Positions 11,617 to 22,117 of a stretch of 51,100 nucleotides of DNA are shown piece by piece. The stretch is from contig JAMYHX010000306.1 of the NCBI GenBank assembly GCA_025529335.1, positions 1-51,100 on the forward strand, written 5' to 3'. Under the pieces are notes generated by a model. The model saw only the letters and a program-made list of their open reading frames with translations. It was not told where the DNA came from and did not search any database. Origin of the DNA: Rhizopus sp. PT2906. Lineage: Eukaryota; Mucoromycota; Mucoromycetes; Mucorales; Rhizopodaceae. Numbering within the stretch: position 1 is the first letter of the stretch; each line of letters opens with the position of its first letter. The position numbers and the translations under genes were made by a program.

Positions 11617-12371
11617 ATGAAATTTACTTTTTTTCTCTCTCTCTTTTCATTGATTATTGCTCACATGATACCAAAGACAACCAGATACTCTCCTTATTTC
11701 AGAAAGACAGAAAAAGTAACTGTAACCAAGCAAGAAACGGTAACAGTAAAGGAAGAAGTAACTGTTGATAAAGGTGTACCGGATCTTTTAGACTATGATT
11801 TGAAAGTGTTATTTGTTGGTATCAATCCTGGCATAACAAGCGGCGCCAAAGGTCATCATTATGCTAACCGCACAAATCACTTTTGGCCCTGTCTATCAGA
11901 AAGTGGTCTTGTCGACAGAAAATTGACGTTTGAAGACGATGTGAATGCACCCAAGCTGTATAGGCTAGGGTTTACCAATCTGACACCTAGAACTACCCGA
12001 AGAGCCACAGATCTGTCCTTGGCAGAGCAACGAGAGGGAATACCGATACTAAACAGTAAAATTGAAAAATTCAGGCCTAGAATTGCATGTTTTGTGGGAA
12101 AGGGTATTTATGAGATTTACTCAAACAAGAAATGTGACCAGATGGGGCTACAAAAGGATGTACGCATAAAATGGTTGGATAGAGATGGAGAAACATTAAT
12201 CTTTGTCATGCCAAGTACAAGTGGACTTGTAACGGCATACAAGAAGCCAGATAGAATAAGGCAAGTACTATTAGTATTACTCAGCATACATTAACTAATG
12301 TAAAAAACAGATTTTTTCAGGAACTCGCTAAACTTGCTGAGCAGCAGGATAAAATATACCCACAAAGCTAG
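11617..12371 (+). CDS. Mismatch-specific uracil/thymine DNA glycosylase (TDG/Thp1 family)
   Basis: Exons 11617-12260 and 12311-12371 (251 aa from the first ATG, 235 aa from the in-frame ATG at 11665). It excises T or U mispaired with G at the start of base excision repair. Family motifs: VLFVGINPG (catalytic-site Asn), HHYANRTNHFWPCLSESGL, YRLGFTNLTPR, and the DNA-intercalating loop VMPSTSG. The first ATG gives a hydrophobic N-terminus (MKFTFFLSLFSLIIAH) that looks wrong for a nuclear enzyme, so 11665 is my preferred start unless this targets mitochondria. The intron is GC-AG (AAG|GCAAGT ... CTAAT ... ACAG|A). Splicing it restores the frame into RFFQELAKLAEQQDKIYPQS. The stop lies 6 bp from that of the convergent exonuclease gene. 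Confidence 0.88.
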
Positions 12372-12377
12372 CTTTTA

Positions 12378-14222
12378 TTATTGCTTTTTTCGTATTATAT
12401 ATTGTTTTAATAAATCAATACAAATACTCGCATCCTCCAAAGAGTCATGTCCATCTGAACTATCCTGGATGAATTTCTTGGTGACCGATGAGGCTAAACC
12501 ACGAAGACTGTTTCTAAAGGGTAACCCAGCTCTATGAGGATAAAGCTAAAAATATATTCATTAAATCAACAATATGCAAAAATAGAGATTATAAATAGAC
12601 TTACAATGACAGTATCTACAACCTTGGTGTGAACCAATCGAAGTGCACACATATCATTTTCCAGACCATGACCAACGATGATCGTGTCCTGATCAACGTA
12701 CTCAAACAGTTTTTTCCTTATGCCGTCCAGGTCATACTTGGCTCCTTCTAATGTTTTCACACCACTAAACCTTGTGTTCAGATCAATGATCATATTTGAA
12801 GGAAGCACCAACTCATCCAGTAACTTGTTCTTTTGTTCATCAACAACTGTTAACCGGATCAACTCCATACCCGCTGTTGTATACCCCATCTCACAATCTA
12901 GCGCGACCAGCTTGTGTCTGATCTTGCTGCCGCTGATATCTCGAGCAGGTGCTGTCACAAAGGGCATCTTTTGATGCAAGACTGTCAAACTTTCTTCCTT
13001 ATACACATGTGGTCCTCGTGTACAGCCGTTACTATCAATCGCGTCTCCACAGCATCTGTACACTCGTCTCTTTTCTCCATTTCTTTGCACGGTCGCCATT
13101 CGTAACGGGTGATATGTGCATGTCTCCATATCTTCTTTTGTCAGCACGTTCTTTACTGTGTATTCCTTCTTGCATCTATCACAAGTCGCGATATCTCCTA
13201 CCGTAGTGATTGCAAATGTCTGTTCGGGCACAGCATTGAATAAATCAGGTAATGGGTATCCTAATTCCTTGAGTTGCTCTACACTCGCTACACACTTGTC
13301 TATGTTATTCAAAAAGTCATCCATTTCTTTTTCCTTGGCTGCTAGGTCTTTCCATTCGCCATCTATGCCCGTATCTTCAACTCCCGTACACGCCGGTCTC
13401 TTCTTTAAACGACCCAAAATGGTCATTGCGAGCTGTTTGTATCCAGCCAGATTGGCCGCTGTGTTCAATATGTTCTCTTCTTGTCTTGCAGCATGCTCAG
13501 TGGCTATCGAAGGTTGTTGAGAAAGAATGGGCGTATAGATACGTTTGAACTCTTGAAATAGTCGGTTCGCTATAGCCTGATCATATTCTGTCAATAACCA
13601 TCTTTCTCCTTTTTTTTGTCTCTTTTTTTCTTACTTGTCGTGCGTTGAGGGGTATCTTTGATCTGATATTAGGTAAAATCATGGGTGGTCCTGTGCCTGT
13701 GGTCTATAGACAATATGTGTTGGTATTCAAAAAAAAAAAGTTATAGTTTCTCTTACGGTCTGAGTAGGCTTCTTTGGTATCTGTGTAGTAGTAGATGCAG
13801 ATGCAGTTGTCGGTTTACTTATAACAGGTTTTGTTTTATTTACAATAGATGCAGCTGGTGATGGGATTTCTATGAGAATTAAAAAAAAAGAGATCAACAG
13901 TCCTGTACAAGAAAATGCAATGACTACCTTTAGAAGAAGAGCTTGCAGGTCGAGCACTAACCAAAGATGAGGGTGTGGCTACCTTTTGTTTTTTTACAGT
14001 GGCCGTTGTATCTGTTACTGATGACGAACTTGTCTCAGGTTTTGGTCGCTTGATAGTTTGCAATGGACGATCTATAAATATTACACGATTAGGAACATAC
14101 TCGGAGAAATACTTTTTTTTACCTATTCTAGTCCTTTCATGTGAGAAAACGCATGGATCTCTATTGCAATTTGGAAACAGAGGACAAGGTAGTGATTTAA
14201 AGAGACCCAAGGTAGGAAGCAT
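12378..14222 (-). CDS. DEDDh RNA exonuclease (REXO1/Rex3 family)
   Basis: Exons 14222-14123, 14071-13928, 13869-13757, 13662-13635, 13587-12605, 12545-12378; 511 aa. These enzymes trim the 3' ends of small structured RNAs (5S rRNA, snoRNA, RNase P/MRP, tRNA). The N-terminus has GLFKSLPCPLFPNCNRDPC then FSH, the CCCH-like knuckle typical of the family. A second Cys cluster (CDRCKKEYT, CCGDAIDSNGC) precedes the exonuclease domain: ExoI LVALDCEMGY, ExoII VGHGLENDMCALRL, ExoIII HDSLEDA with the catalytic His and Asp. The 51-nt intron 14122-14072 is a multiple of three without stops, so retention would add 17 aa. Exon 4 is only 28 nt. Start is 113 bp downstream of the RPC3 stop on the same strand. 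Confidence 0.88.
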
Positions 14223-14334
14223 ATTTGGAAGAAAAAAAAAAAACAACAATAAAAAAGGTAAAGTCACACGGGCAATTCTTTTTACACGTACAGGTTCCAT
14301 TTTTTATTGTATGTGCAGAGGTATACGTTTATTT

Positions 14335-16198
14335 TTAAAAGTCTCTTAGGATCATGACAACAGTATCCATTCTTGACTTGGCTACTTCTAATCTTTCTAA
14401 AACCTTGTCCATTTGTTCAATTTCCTTCTTTTCTCCTTCGCCCAACAAATCTGGATTCTCAAGCACATCCTTTCGGTTAATTTTTTCAATTAAACGTTGA
14501 CGAATCTTCAATTCTTGTCTCTTGCGTTGTTGAATGTTGCAGATGACGCGATACGAATCAACAAGAAGCTCTTGGAAGCATTTCTCAAGAGGGACGTACC
14601 AAAGATGGAAGCATCGACTAGGAGCACGATCTGCGGTTCTGGGAACTTCCTGGATTTCGACAAGGCCTTTTGTATTAAGAAGCATGAGTTTTTCTCTTGT
14701 ATCTGTGGCTGGAAGCATGGCCAACTTTTGAACTTGTGATTCTTCCAGTTTGCCCTTTTCAATCAATATTCTAAAGATGCGACATGTGGCAACACCATAG
14801 CGTTCACGAACAATGCCTTCCAGGATGCGTCTCTTCATTGTGGTGCGTAATTTTTCAAAGTTGACGGCGTATTGGCTCGCGCCACGTTCATCCTTTGACT
14901 TGACAAAGCCTGCTGTATCCACTTTGAGCAATGTGATGTATCCACGGACAATCTCCTGTATGCTTGGCTTCTTGTTGGGTTCTAATGGATCTTTAGGTAG
15001 CACGATGTCTCCTCGGCTGACTACATCTGACTTGGTTAAAATGTTGGCAATATGAACAGGTGTTGCTGAGGCTAGAGTAGACACGCGTTTAGTTCTTTCA
15101 TGCAATATACAAAAAAGATGTCTTACGAGAATCTTGTTCCTTCAATGACTTCATTCTATCCTTGCCATAGTCAAAGAATGCTTTCACAATCTGACCTGCA
15201 GTGCGATTGATACGTTCAGTAGCAAAGTCAATGATGGCATCATTTCTGAACAACATATTGAATCTATCGTAATTAATGCTGAAAAATACTTTTTCGTCAA
15301 TTTCTGGTTGATCTTCTTCAGTCAATCCGTCGCCATAGTGACTGATGGCAGCACGCTAACAAAAAAAAAATATTAAGCCTTTTTGCTTTTGCGATTCTCT
15401 TTTTTCTTTTATTTATTTACCTTTCTTTGATAATCCATTGGATCGACCACTTTACGCTTCATACCAATGATTTCATCCGTACCATACTCGGCGTCAATCT
15501 GAGCCTGTGCTGATGCTTTTGCATTGGCAATGTCTTTTGAAGTCATGATGGTATATTTTTCGGATTCCTTTTCAGTGGCTGCCAACAGACGATCCATGGT
15601 GGAACGACTGTGTTCTGGCAAGACGCCTGCTATGTATTGATCTATGACGAGTTGCGAAAATGCTTGTGTGTATTTGTCGATTTCTATAAATAGTTTTAAT
15701 AACGCATATATATTTAAGTGTGTCTATTGTATACATACGTCCTTTCTTCATATTGTCCTTGACCCATTGAATAACGCCTCGCATGGTCATTCTACCGTTC
15801 AAGAACAAGAGTTTACAAATCATTTCAGCTTCTTTGCCATAACGTTCACTGACATCACGAAGGATAGGACCCATTCGTAAACGCATCATGATCTTTTCTG
15901 GATCGATTGTGTAATAGGTTGGTTCTGCTTTGCCTTCAGGAGCTTCAGAAAAGTAGACAATGCCGTGTTGGATGAGAATGATGAGACATTCCTTGGTTTG
16001 TTTGGCAGATAGTCCTGTGAAACGAACAATATCTGGTAAAGTCAAACGACCTTTCAATAGTAGTTGACGAGATACTTGCTATATATATCAAGTTAATAAA
16101 AGACATGTATAGTTGAATAAAAGAAGTATTATTACAGAGACAAAAGGTCCAAAGTCTTCCAATAATATTTCTTTACATAAACGTGCTTGAAAGGACAT
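14335..16198 (-). CDS. RPC82: RNA polymerase III subunit RPC3 (POLR3C/Rpc82)
   Basis: Exons 16198-16136, 16078-15739, 15683-15421, 15355-15127 and 15071-14335 encode 543 aa, matching the 534-aa human POLR3C. The subunit carries extended winged helices and, with Rpc34 and Rpc31, opens promoters of tRNA, 5S and U6 genes in the nucleus. The start reads MSFQARLCKEILLEDFGPFV, and the first winged helix contains LTLPDIVRFTGLSAKQTKEC; further WH blocks follow (MICKLLFLNGRMTMRGVIQW; GIVRERYGVATCRIFRILIE). The C-terminal helix is basic and coiled-coil-like. All four introns are 47-58 nt GT-AG. It lies head-to-tail with the exonuclease gene; no functional link is implied. Confidence 0.92.
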
Positions 16199-16463
16199 GC
16201 TATCTATTTACAGTTTTTTTTTTTTAAAAAAAAAAAAAAGTAAAAGATATCGGAGGCTTGGTCCTTTTCTCTCTGTTTGCGTTGCTTTTTTTTTTTTTTT
16301 TCAGTACCAGATGATTTCTAGTTTTCACTGCAAGTAAGGTTGTACGGTTGCCTTAGAAACACGCAACAGAATATTAAATAAAGAAAAGGAAAAAATTTAT
16401 TATTACATAAAGAAAAAAAAAGAGTGATAAATAGCAATATACAAAAATGAGAAAGGGTATTAT

Positions 16464-17048
16464 TTAATAATTGATACGAGCAAAACCAGGTCTTTCAAGT
16501 TTAACCTGTGGCATTGGGTGTCGTACTTCATCTGATATAACAAGTGTCTTTAACGTCGTCTTGATCTCTTTAATCTGTATACCTCTATACATCAACTCAT
16601 CTTTTCCATCATCTATCATGACTGCCTTGGGTGATGATGCAGATGAGCTACGAGGAGAAGACGGTGAAGAGCAACTATCATCATCTGAGCTCTGATTCAA
16701 GCTTAAACCTGAATCCAGCGTTGGTGTTGTATTATCCTTTTCTTTCTTTTCCTGCTTTTTCCAAGTAAATAAGGAAAATCTGCTGTTACGTCTCTTTTCT
16801 TGCTTTGAGAAAGGCTGAAGGATAGAAGCAGATCCTGAGGAAAGAGAAGAAGGTTTTCCATTTGATGAAGATAATTGCACTGCAGCAGCAATCACAGCTG
16901 ACATGGATTCAATAGTGATATCAATTGATTTTTCGTCATCTTCTTCTGTATCACTACTATTGTTTACTTGTTCATGTTTTTGTTCTATAATTGATGCATT
17001 TCCAGAAGAAAGTGATGAATTCGAGTTTGAGTTGCTTTTACGAAACAT
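16464..17048 (-). CDS. Ser-rich protein of unknown function
   Basis: Single exon of 194 aa from the ATG at 17048. It has long Ser/Asn-rich low-complexity stretches, an acidic block (SSDTEEDDEKSIDITIESMS), a basic segment (KQEKRRNSRFSLFTWKKQEK) and a more ordered C-terminus (GIQIKEIKTTLKTLVISDEV, then PQVKLERPGFARINY). No known domain is recognised; the ordered tail is the part most likely to be conserved. An upstream in-frame ATG at 17123 would add 25 residues but would leave only 17 nt after the preceding gene's stop, so 17048 is preferred. Codon use agrees with a real gene. Confidence 0.6.
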   Translation of the reverse strand: MFRKSNSNSNSSLSSGNASIIEQKHEQVNNSSDTEEDDEKSIDITIESMSAVIAAAVQLSSSNGKPSSLSSGSASILQPFSKQEKRRNSRFSLFTWKKQEKKEKDNTTPTLDSGLSLNQSSDDDSCSSPSSPRSSSASSPKAVMIDDGKDELMYRGIQIKEIKTTLKTLVISDEVRHPMPQVKLERPGFARINY

Positions 17049-17140
17049 GAGAAAGAAACAAAGGAAATAAGAAATGTAATTTGTTTGAGCCATTTGATGG
17101 CACCATTCTAATTTGTGTAACATCGTGCAGATGCACTCTT

Positions 17141-18655
17141 TTATTGAACATAAGGACGTGTAGGACTCGGACAGACAATCTCGAGTGATTCAAGGTCATA
17201 AATCTTGTTCTTTTCTTGTGGATTAGAAAACATGTTCTATTTGACAGTGTATTAGTAGGAAAAACAAAAAAGATGTCATAAAATACTTGCGTTCCATAAA
17301 AGTATAGCCATCACCTGGTTAGCGCACTTATTTGGATGAAAGCTTTATTAAATAAGTTAATTTAAAATGTGAATACTACACATATTCTTTGTTCTTTTTT
17401 TACCAGTCAACTCCACTGAAATAAGCTTGTTTATATTTACCCACATCGAATTGGGTGAATCCAGGTTGATAACTAATGCCAAACGTTTGTTTGTCCTTGT
17501 CCTTGTATTCTCTTTCTAGTTTTTGTAGTCTTTTGTTATATTCATCAATTAATTTATCAGCCGCTAAATCACGTATTAGAGAGAGAGAGAGAGAAAGAAA
17601 GCATTTAATCTAAATTTACCTAGGCGTTGTTTAGTATCTTGCTGCACACATGAACAAATGGCCATATGGGCAGGATCCCAAATGAGCTCACAATAAGGAT
17701 CACCTCGGGTAGCTTCATAGACACCCGATACATTGAATAGACCAACAAGGTTAACAAATGATTTACCAACATCTTGTCTGATGCGCTCCAAGACTGATCT
17801 CAAATTTCTTTCGAATACATCTGCGGCTGACAGATCAGGTAAAGTGGTCATAGGTGGTGTGCATAAGACACAGATGTTATTGGCGCCAATAAAGATTGTG
17901 ATTAATTTCCATTCGTCACGGATGTCTTTGTATTCTTTTTTCTTTAATACTCGAATCAATCTATCTACTTGTTGATCCAAATCTTGACATTTGGCACCTG
18001 TTATCTATATGATTACATTAGCATACCATATATTCCTTTTTTTTATTGAGTCTTACTGCATTATTAAGGTCTTTGCCTCTTGACAGTGGTAGGGTGATAC
18101 CCTCAGGTGAACCTTTGAGTTCATCAGCATACGTTGATAAAAAATTGGGTAAAGTATATTCTCCTGGATCACCACCTACAGAGAATGATTTGCCTCTGTA
18201 TTCTAATATAGTCGAGAATGGGGGCCTTCCTAATATATAAGTGATCAGATGGTGTGTGTGAGAACAATAAGAATATGCTACCTGACATCATGCCAAACCC
18301 TGCAGTGATACTATCACCAAGAGCAATGACAGATTTGATATCCTATACACAATATTAGTTATAATAGAAAGGCTTATTTGTTTTACTTTACATTTGGCCG
18401 TAAATGGTATGCATCTCGATGAATGATGGAGTCATCCCAAACGAAACGCTCACACTCAAACTTGGGTATCTTGTGTAGACACTGCTCTGTCTTTGATCGA
18501 TTACCAAACGTATTGTGTAGCCTATCCAGGACAGTGACCCATTCATATGTAAACGGTGTCAACCATCCATAATTGATGTCTGCGTCGAACGTAACCTGTT
18601 GTTCTATTGAAAAGGAAATAAAGAATAGTAGTAGTGAAAAGACCAAGCAATTCAT
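17141..18655 (-). CDS. Secreted phospholipase B-like GDSL/SGNH hydrolase
   Basis: Seven exons: 18655-18392, 18342-18282, 18229-18057, 18004-17620, 17563-17404, 17342-17291, 17236-17141; 396 aa. Resembles the repeat unit of phospholipase B1, which removes both acyl chains from glycerophospholipids. Signal peptide MNCLVFSLLLFFISFSIEQQ, then FECERF, block I IALGDSIT with the nucleophile Ser99, block III IFIGANNIC, and block V DCFHPN with Asp347/His350. The C-terminus aligns in pattern with the family (MAILLWNNMFSNPQEKNK and CPSPTRPY). The last two exons are easily missed: exon 6 is 52 nt and the final intron is GC-AG (AAC|GCAAGT ... CTACTAATAC ... ATAG|AAC). Without them the catalytic Asp/His would be absent. 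Confidence 0.87.
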
Positions 18656-18656
18656 G

Positions 18657-18829
18657 ATGAAAAAAAAAAAAAAGAGAGAGAGAGAGAAAGAGATGATTTG
18701 ACACGGGTGACATTTATGCAGAAACACTCTCAGAGTGACTTTTTTCAACCAAGGACGCACAAATACGCATACACACACACACACCACAATTATATGTGGT
18801 ATTTTATGCAGAGACACAATTTATAAAAA
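18657..18829. other. Divergent promoter with simple repeats
   Basis: 173 bp between the phospholipase start (minus) and the ankyrin gene start (plus). It holds a poly(A)/(GA) tract at about 18661-18690 and an (AC)n tract at about 18769-18784. No defined factor site was recognised. Confidence 0.45.
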
Positions 18830-19752
18830 ATGTCCATGAAGAAACCCAATGATTTGCCATTGCGTAGAGTGACAAGATCGATGGTTAATAAGAATACCAC
18901 AAAGCAAAAGAGTAATCTCAAAGATCTATTAAAGTTGACCAAAGCACAAGAGAGTCTAATGTCAGCATGCTCAGAAAATGATGTATCTACAGGTAAATGA
19001 CGATACAATATAAACAAATCAAGCAATAATGTGCTAATGACAATACATAAAGTGGTAGCATTACTAGAGAAGCATAAACCTCATCTAGATCCAGATCGTA
19101 TTCGTGACTCTAAATTAAGAACACCTCTTCTCATTGCCAGTGCAAAGGGAAATACAGAAATCGTCAAGGTGCTCATACAATGGGGCGCAGATGTGAATAA
19201 TCCAATGGGAGATATTGTGGGCAATAGACCACTTCATTTAGCTGTTGCCTCTAATAATGTTGATACCGTGCTTGCTCTATTAGAAGCTGGTAAGATCAAA
19301 CACTGCAAAATTCATTATTGTTAATACTTTGTAAAGGAGCACAGACAAGACCAGATGAGTCTAGAGTGATCAATTCTGATGATGGACTACCGTCTCTTGT
19401 ACGAAATCAATTGAGAGCACCATTAGAGCTTGCAACATCTCGATTAAACATGTTGATGAAACAAGCAAACACAAGGAATAGAACTCAATCATTAAGTCAA
19501 GTGACTAAAGTAATGAGTTGATATATGTTTTTATTATGAGCACATTATTAACCATTGTTATTATTATTATTATTATTATTATAGATCATACGCCTGTTAA
19601 AACATTATTCTACAGGGAAAGAGAGTGATGAATTGGACGAATTGACCAAGAGGATATCAAATATTCAGATTCAACAAGAACAAAATGAGGATGAGGAGAT
19701 TGAGGTTATGCAGAGTTTAAGAGATGTGATTGAAAAGATAAAGATCTCTTAA
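18830..19752 (+). CDS. Ankyrin-repeat protein, ANKRD54-like
   Basis: Exons 18830-18992, 19053-19289, 19337-19509, 19585-19752; 246 aa. A basic N-terminus (PLRRVTRSMVNKNTTKQKSN) is followed by about three ankyrin repeats (LRTPLLIASAKGNTEIVKVL; GNRPLHLAVASNNVDTVLAL; a third with APLELATSRLNMLMKQAN). The C-terminus, with VTKIIRLLKHYSTG then ELDELTKRIS, follows the pattern of the ANKRD54 C-terminal helical tail. ANKRD54 in animals is a nucleo-cytoplasmic shuttling adaptor; its fungal role is unknown. Intron 3 contains a (TTA)n microsatellite at 19558-19582. The stop codon sits in a TTAA shared with the convergent DDRGK1 gene. Confidence 0.8.
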
Positions 19753-20685
19753 TAATAAACTTTGCCTTGATGAACAGATATTCTGCCTTCTTTTTTCAAA
19801 TCCTCCTCAAATTGACGATAGTCGTTCCTTGTGACATACAAGAACTGATTGCCTGACCATAAGCTCAATTCGAATTCTGGATCATGTTTGCATAGTTGAG
19901 ATAGAATGTAGATGATATTCTCAGCTGATAATCCAAAGAATTCAGCCAAGTCATCCAAATGACAGTACTTGTTCTCTTTCACCCAATTCTTGATGTTGTC
20001 ATGGTATCTATTATATTTGGCCTCTCTCTCTTTCGCATTCTTTTCTTCTTCCTTTTGCTTTTTCTGTTCTTCCCTTTCTTCTTGCCTTGCTCTCTTGGCC
20101 TTTTCCTTTCTTATTTTCTCCAACTAAATATAATGTAAGTGGTACAATAACCTTTTTTTATATTATTATTATTACTTCATCTGCTCTCCTAATCGATTCT
20201 TCTATTTGCTTCCGTCTAAACTGTTCTTCCAATATCTCTTCTTGTGCTTTTCTTGCTTGAATTTGCTGATCTAGGTACTATTTTTATAGTCAGTATCATC
20301 AAGCATATATAATGCATGCATATTACTTCTCTGTACTGTCGTTTTGCCTCTTTTCGCTTTAGTTTTTCTTCCTTTTTCTTTCCAATCCTTTTGACTCGTA
20401 CTGCCGTAGAGGATCCTTCTACGGTTTCATTGTCACTGTCGTCACTTTGTTGCTGCTGCTGTTGTTGCTGTTGTTGTTGTTGTTGCCTTAATTGATGTAG
20501 TTGTTCATTTAGTGAATCTACTCTAATTGTTGGTTTTATATTATATTTTACACACAATTGTCCTAACCTCTTGATTCCTGTTGTTTTTTTCTATACAAAT
20601 CTATAAGGAATAGAATGGATATAATGCAAATGAATATAGGTATGAAGACTATCAAAGGCACACTATTCTTGTTGTCTTGTGGCAT
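19749..20685 (-). CDS. DDRGK1: DDRGK1/UFBP1-like protein, ER ufmylation factor
   Basis: Exons 20685-20568, 20520-20327, 20277-20176, 20123-19749; 262 aa (human protein 314). It is an ER-anchored adaptor of the UFM1 E3 ligase complex, used in ribosome quality control and ER-phagy. Residues 9-31 are a single hydrophobic N-terminal helix (VPLIVFIPIFICIISILFL) followed by Arg/Lys, then a glutamine run encoded near 20449-20487, a long charged coiled coil, and the C-terminal winged-helix/PCI-like domain (KYCHLDDLAEFFGL, LCKHDPEFELSLWSGNQFLY, GRISVHQGKVYY). The ufmylation pathway is missing from most Dikarya, so its presence fits an early-diverging fungus. Intron 1 uses GTTAGG and a TTAGAG acceptor fixed by phase. 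Confidence 0.87.
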
Positions 20686-20763
20686 TTAAATATTAGAGAG
20701 AAAAAAAAAAAAAGCAAGTCTATTTCGTGTTTAGGAAAATTTCCTTAGTTTGGTGGCGCTTTG

Positions 20764-21261
20764 TCAAACACCCATAATTTCCATGACAATTATCAAAGTG
20801 ATCCCTATTTTCACTGCAATTATGAGAGCGGTAGTATACAAGTTGCTGTTGTTGTAATCAAAGCTCCTCATGATGCCACTCAATGATGACAACTTGTCTT
20901 TTGCTGAGTTTACTTCAACTGTGTAATGACTTAGATAAACATTCTACAAAGTGTTTATTTTTCATTATGAAATCGCATGAATATTGGTACATACAGTGCT
21001 ATTGCGTTGTACAGATAATTGGCATGTGGTTCTGAAAGCGAACATAGATAGGACATGCTCTTAGAGAGGAAATAAAAGAAAATCAACTGGGTAATGGTAT
21101 CTGTATTATTGAGACAAGATACATACAGTATACCGAAAGTCGAATTGAACCATGGAAAGCAAACCGACTGTCGTTCCAAGAGTGAGCACTGATGTCTGTA
21201 CTAATACATTTTTTATAGGCAAACTATTCACACTTGGGACTTTTAAAAATTTTATGGGCAT
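20764..21261 (-). CDS. Small predicted membrane protein, unknown family
   Basis: Exons 21261-21127, 21086-20995 and 20929-20764 give 130 aa. Two or three hydrophobic helices are seen: VLVQTSVLTLGTTVGLLSMV, LIFFYFLSKSMSYL and a C-terminal LYTTALIIAVKIGITLIIVM ending EIMGV. Between them lies a soluble helix (TVEVNSAKDKLSSLSGIMRS). I do not recognise it. The exon joins were chosen because only this combination keeps all three frames open; introns are 40 and 65 nt and the second acceptor is CTAAG. It is divergent from NC2-alpha with 94 bp between start codons. Confidence 0.55.
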
Positions 21262-21273
21262 AAAAGTCCTCTT

Positions 21274-21297
21274 CTCTCTCTCTCTCTCTCTCTCTCT
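21274..21297. repeat. (CT)n microsatellite in a bidirectional promoter
   Basis: A near-perfect CT tract followed by a long T-tract lies between the divergent starts at 21261 (minus) and 21356 (plus). Pyrimidine tracts just before the ATG are common to many genes of this window. Confidence 0.8.
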
Positions 21298-21355
21298 TTC
21301 TGTTCTCTCTTCTCTCTTTCTCTTTTTTTTTTTTTTTTCCTTCTTTTTATCAAAA

Positions 21356-21861
21356 ATGAAGAAAAAGTATAAAACCAAGTTTCCAGTGGTAATAATGCTT
21401 ATGAAGAAATAAATCAATATTTTATATTCATACAGAATGTTAGGCAAGAATCAAAAAGATTATGCAATTAGATGAAGATGTTGGAAAAGTGGCTCAAGCA
21501 ACACCCATTTTGATCTGTAATGATTTTAAGCTTTTATCTTTTTATCCCCTTCACTCATCATTATAATTAGCAAAAGCATTAGAATTGTTCATGCAATCAT
21601 TAATCGATCAAGCATGTCAAGAATCACGTTCAAGACAGGCAAAACGTCTAACAGTAGCTCATTTGTAAGTTGTTAAAGATGAATAGATTCATGTAGTAAT
21701 GTAATGTTAGGAAAAAGGCCATTGAAAACGTAGAACAGTTTGACTTTTTAAAGGATATTGTTGCAAATATTCCAGACCCTTTAGAACCTGGCGAAGAAAA
21801 TGGAGGTCAAAAGACTAGATCGAGTCGAAAAAGTGCGGCGAAAAACGTAAAAGAGGAATAA
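21356..21861 (+). CDS. Negative cofactor 2 alpha (DRAP1/Bur6), histone-fold transcription regulator
   Basis: Exons 21356-21388, 21444-21516, 21571-21664, 21711-21861; 116 aa. NC2-alpha pairs with NC2-beta (Dr1) through an H2A-like histone fold, binds TBP on DNA and represses or redistributes Pol II initiation. The fold spans residues about 7-85: KTKFPVARIKKIMQLDEDVG, VAQATPILISKALELFMQSL, RQAKRLTVAHLKKAIENVEQ, FDFLKDIVANIPDP. The tail is short, basic and acidic by turns. The first intron splits KFPV|ARIK, which is what identifies the true start exon of only 33 nt. All introns GT-AG. Confidence 0.93.
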
Positions 21862-22117
21862 ATACAACAAATGCATGTGTGTAATAAATGTAGATCATAA
21901 ATTCATTTTCGGGATATTGAATAATCAATTGTGTGTAAAAATATTCTGTAAGGAAAGGGTTACAAAGACAAAAAAGAGGGTGCACATTCTCATAAGGAGG
22001 GGGTGTTGATCATCAAAATAGCGCCATTTAGGTAACCAAAGGTGTCAGCAGGGATCAAATTGATGTGTTTCCTGTTTGTTTCCTGTTTAAATATTTTCAT
22101 TTCTTTTATCTTTTCTA

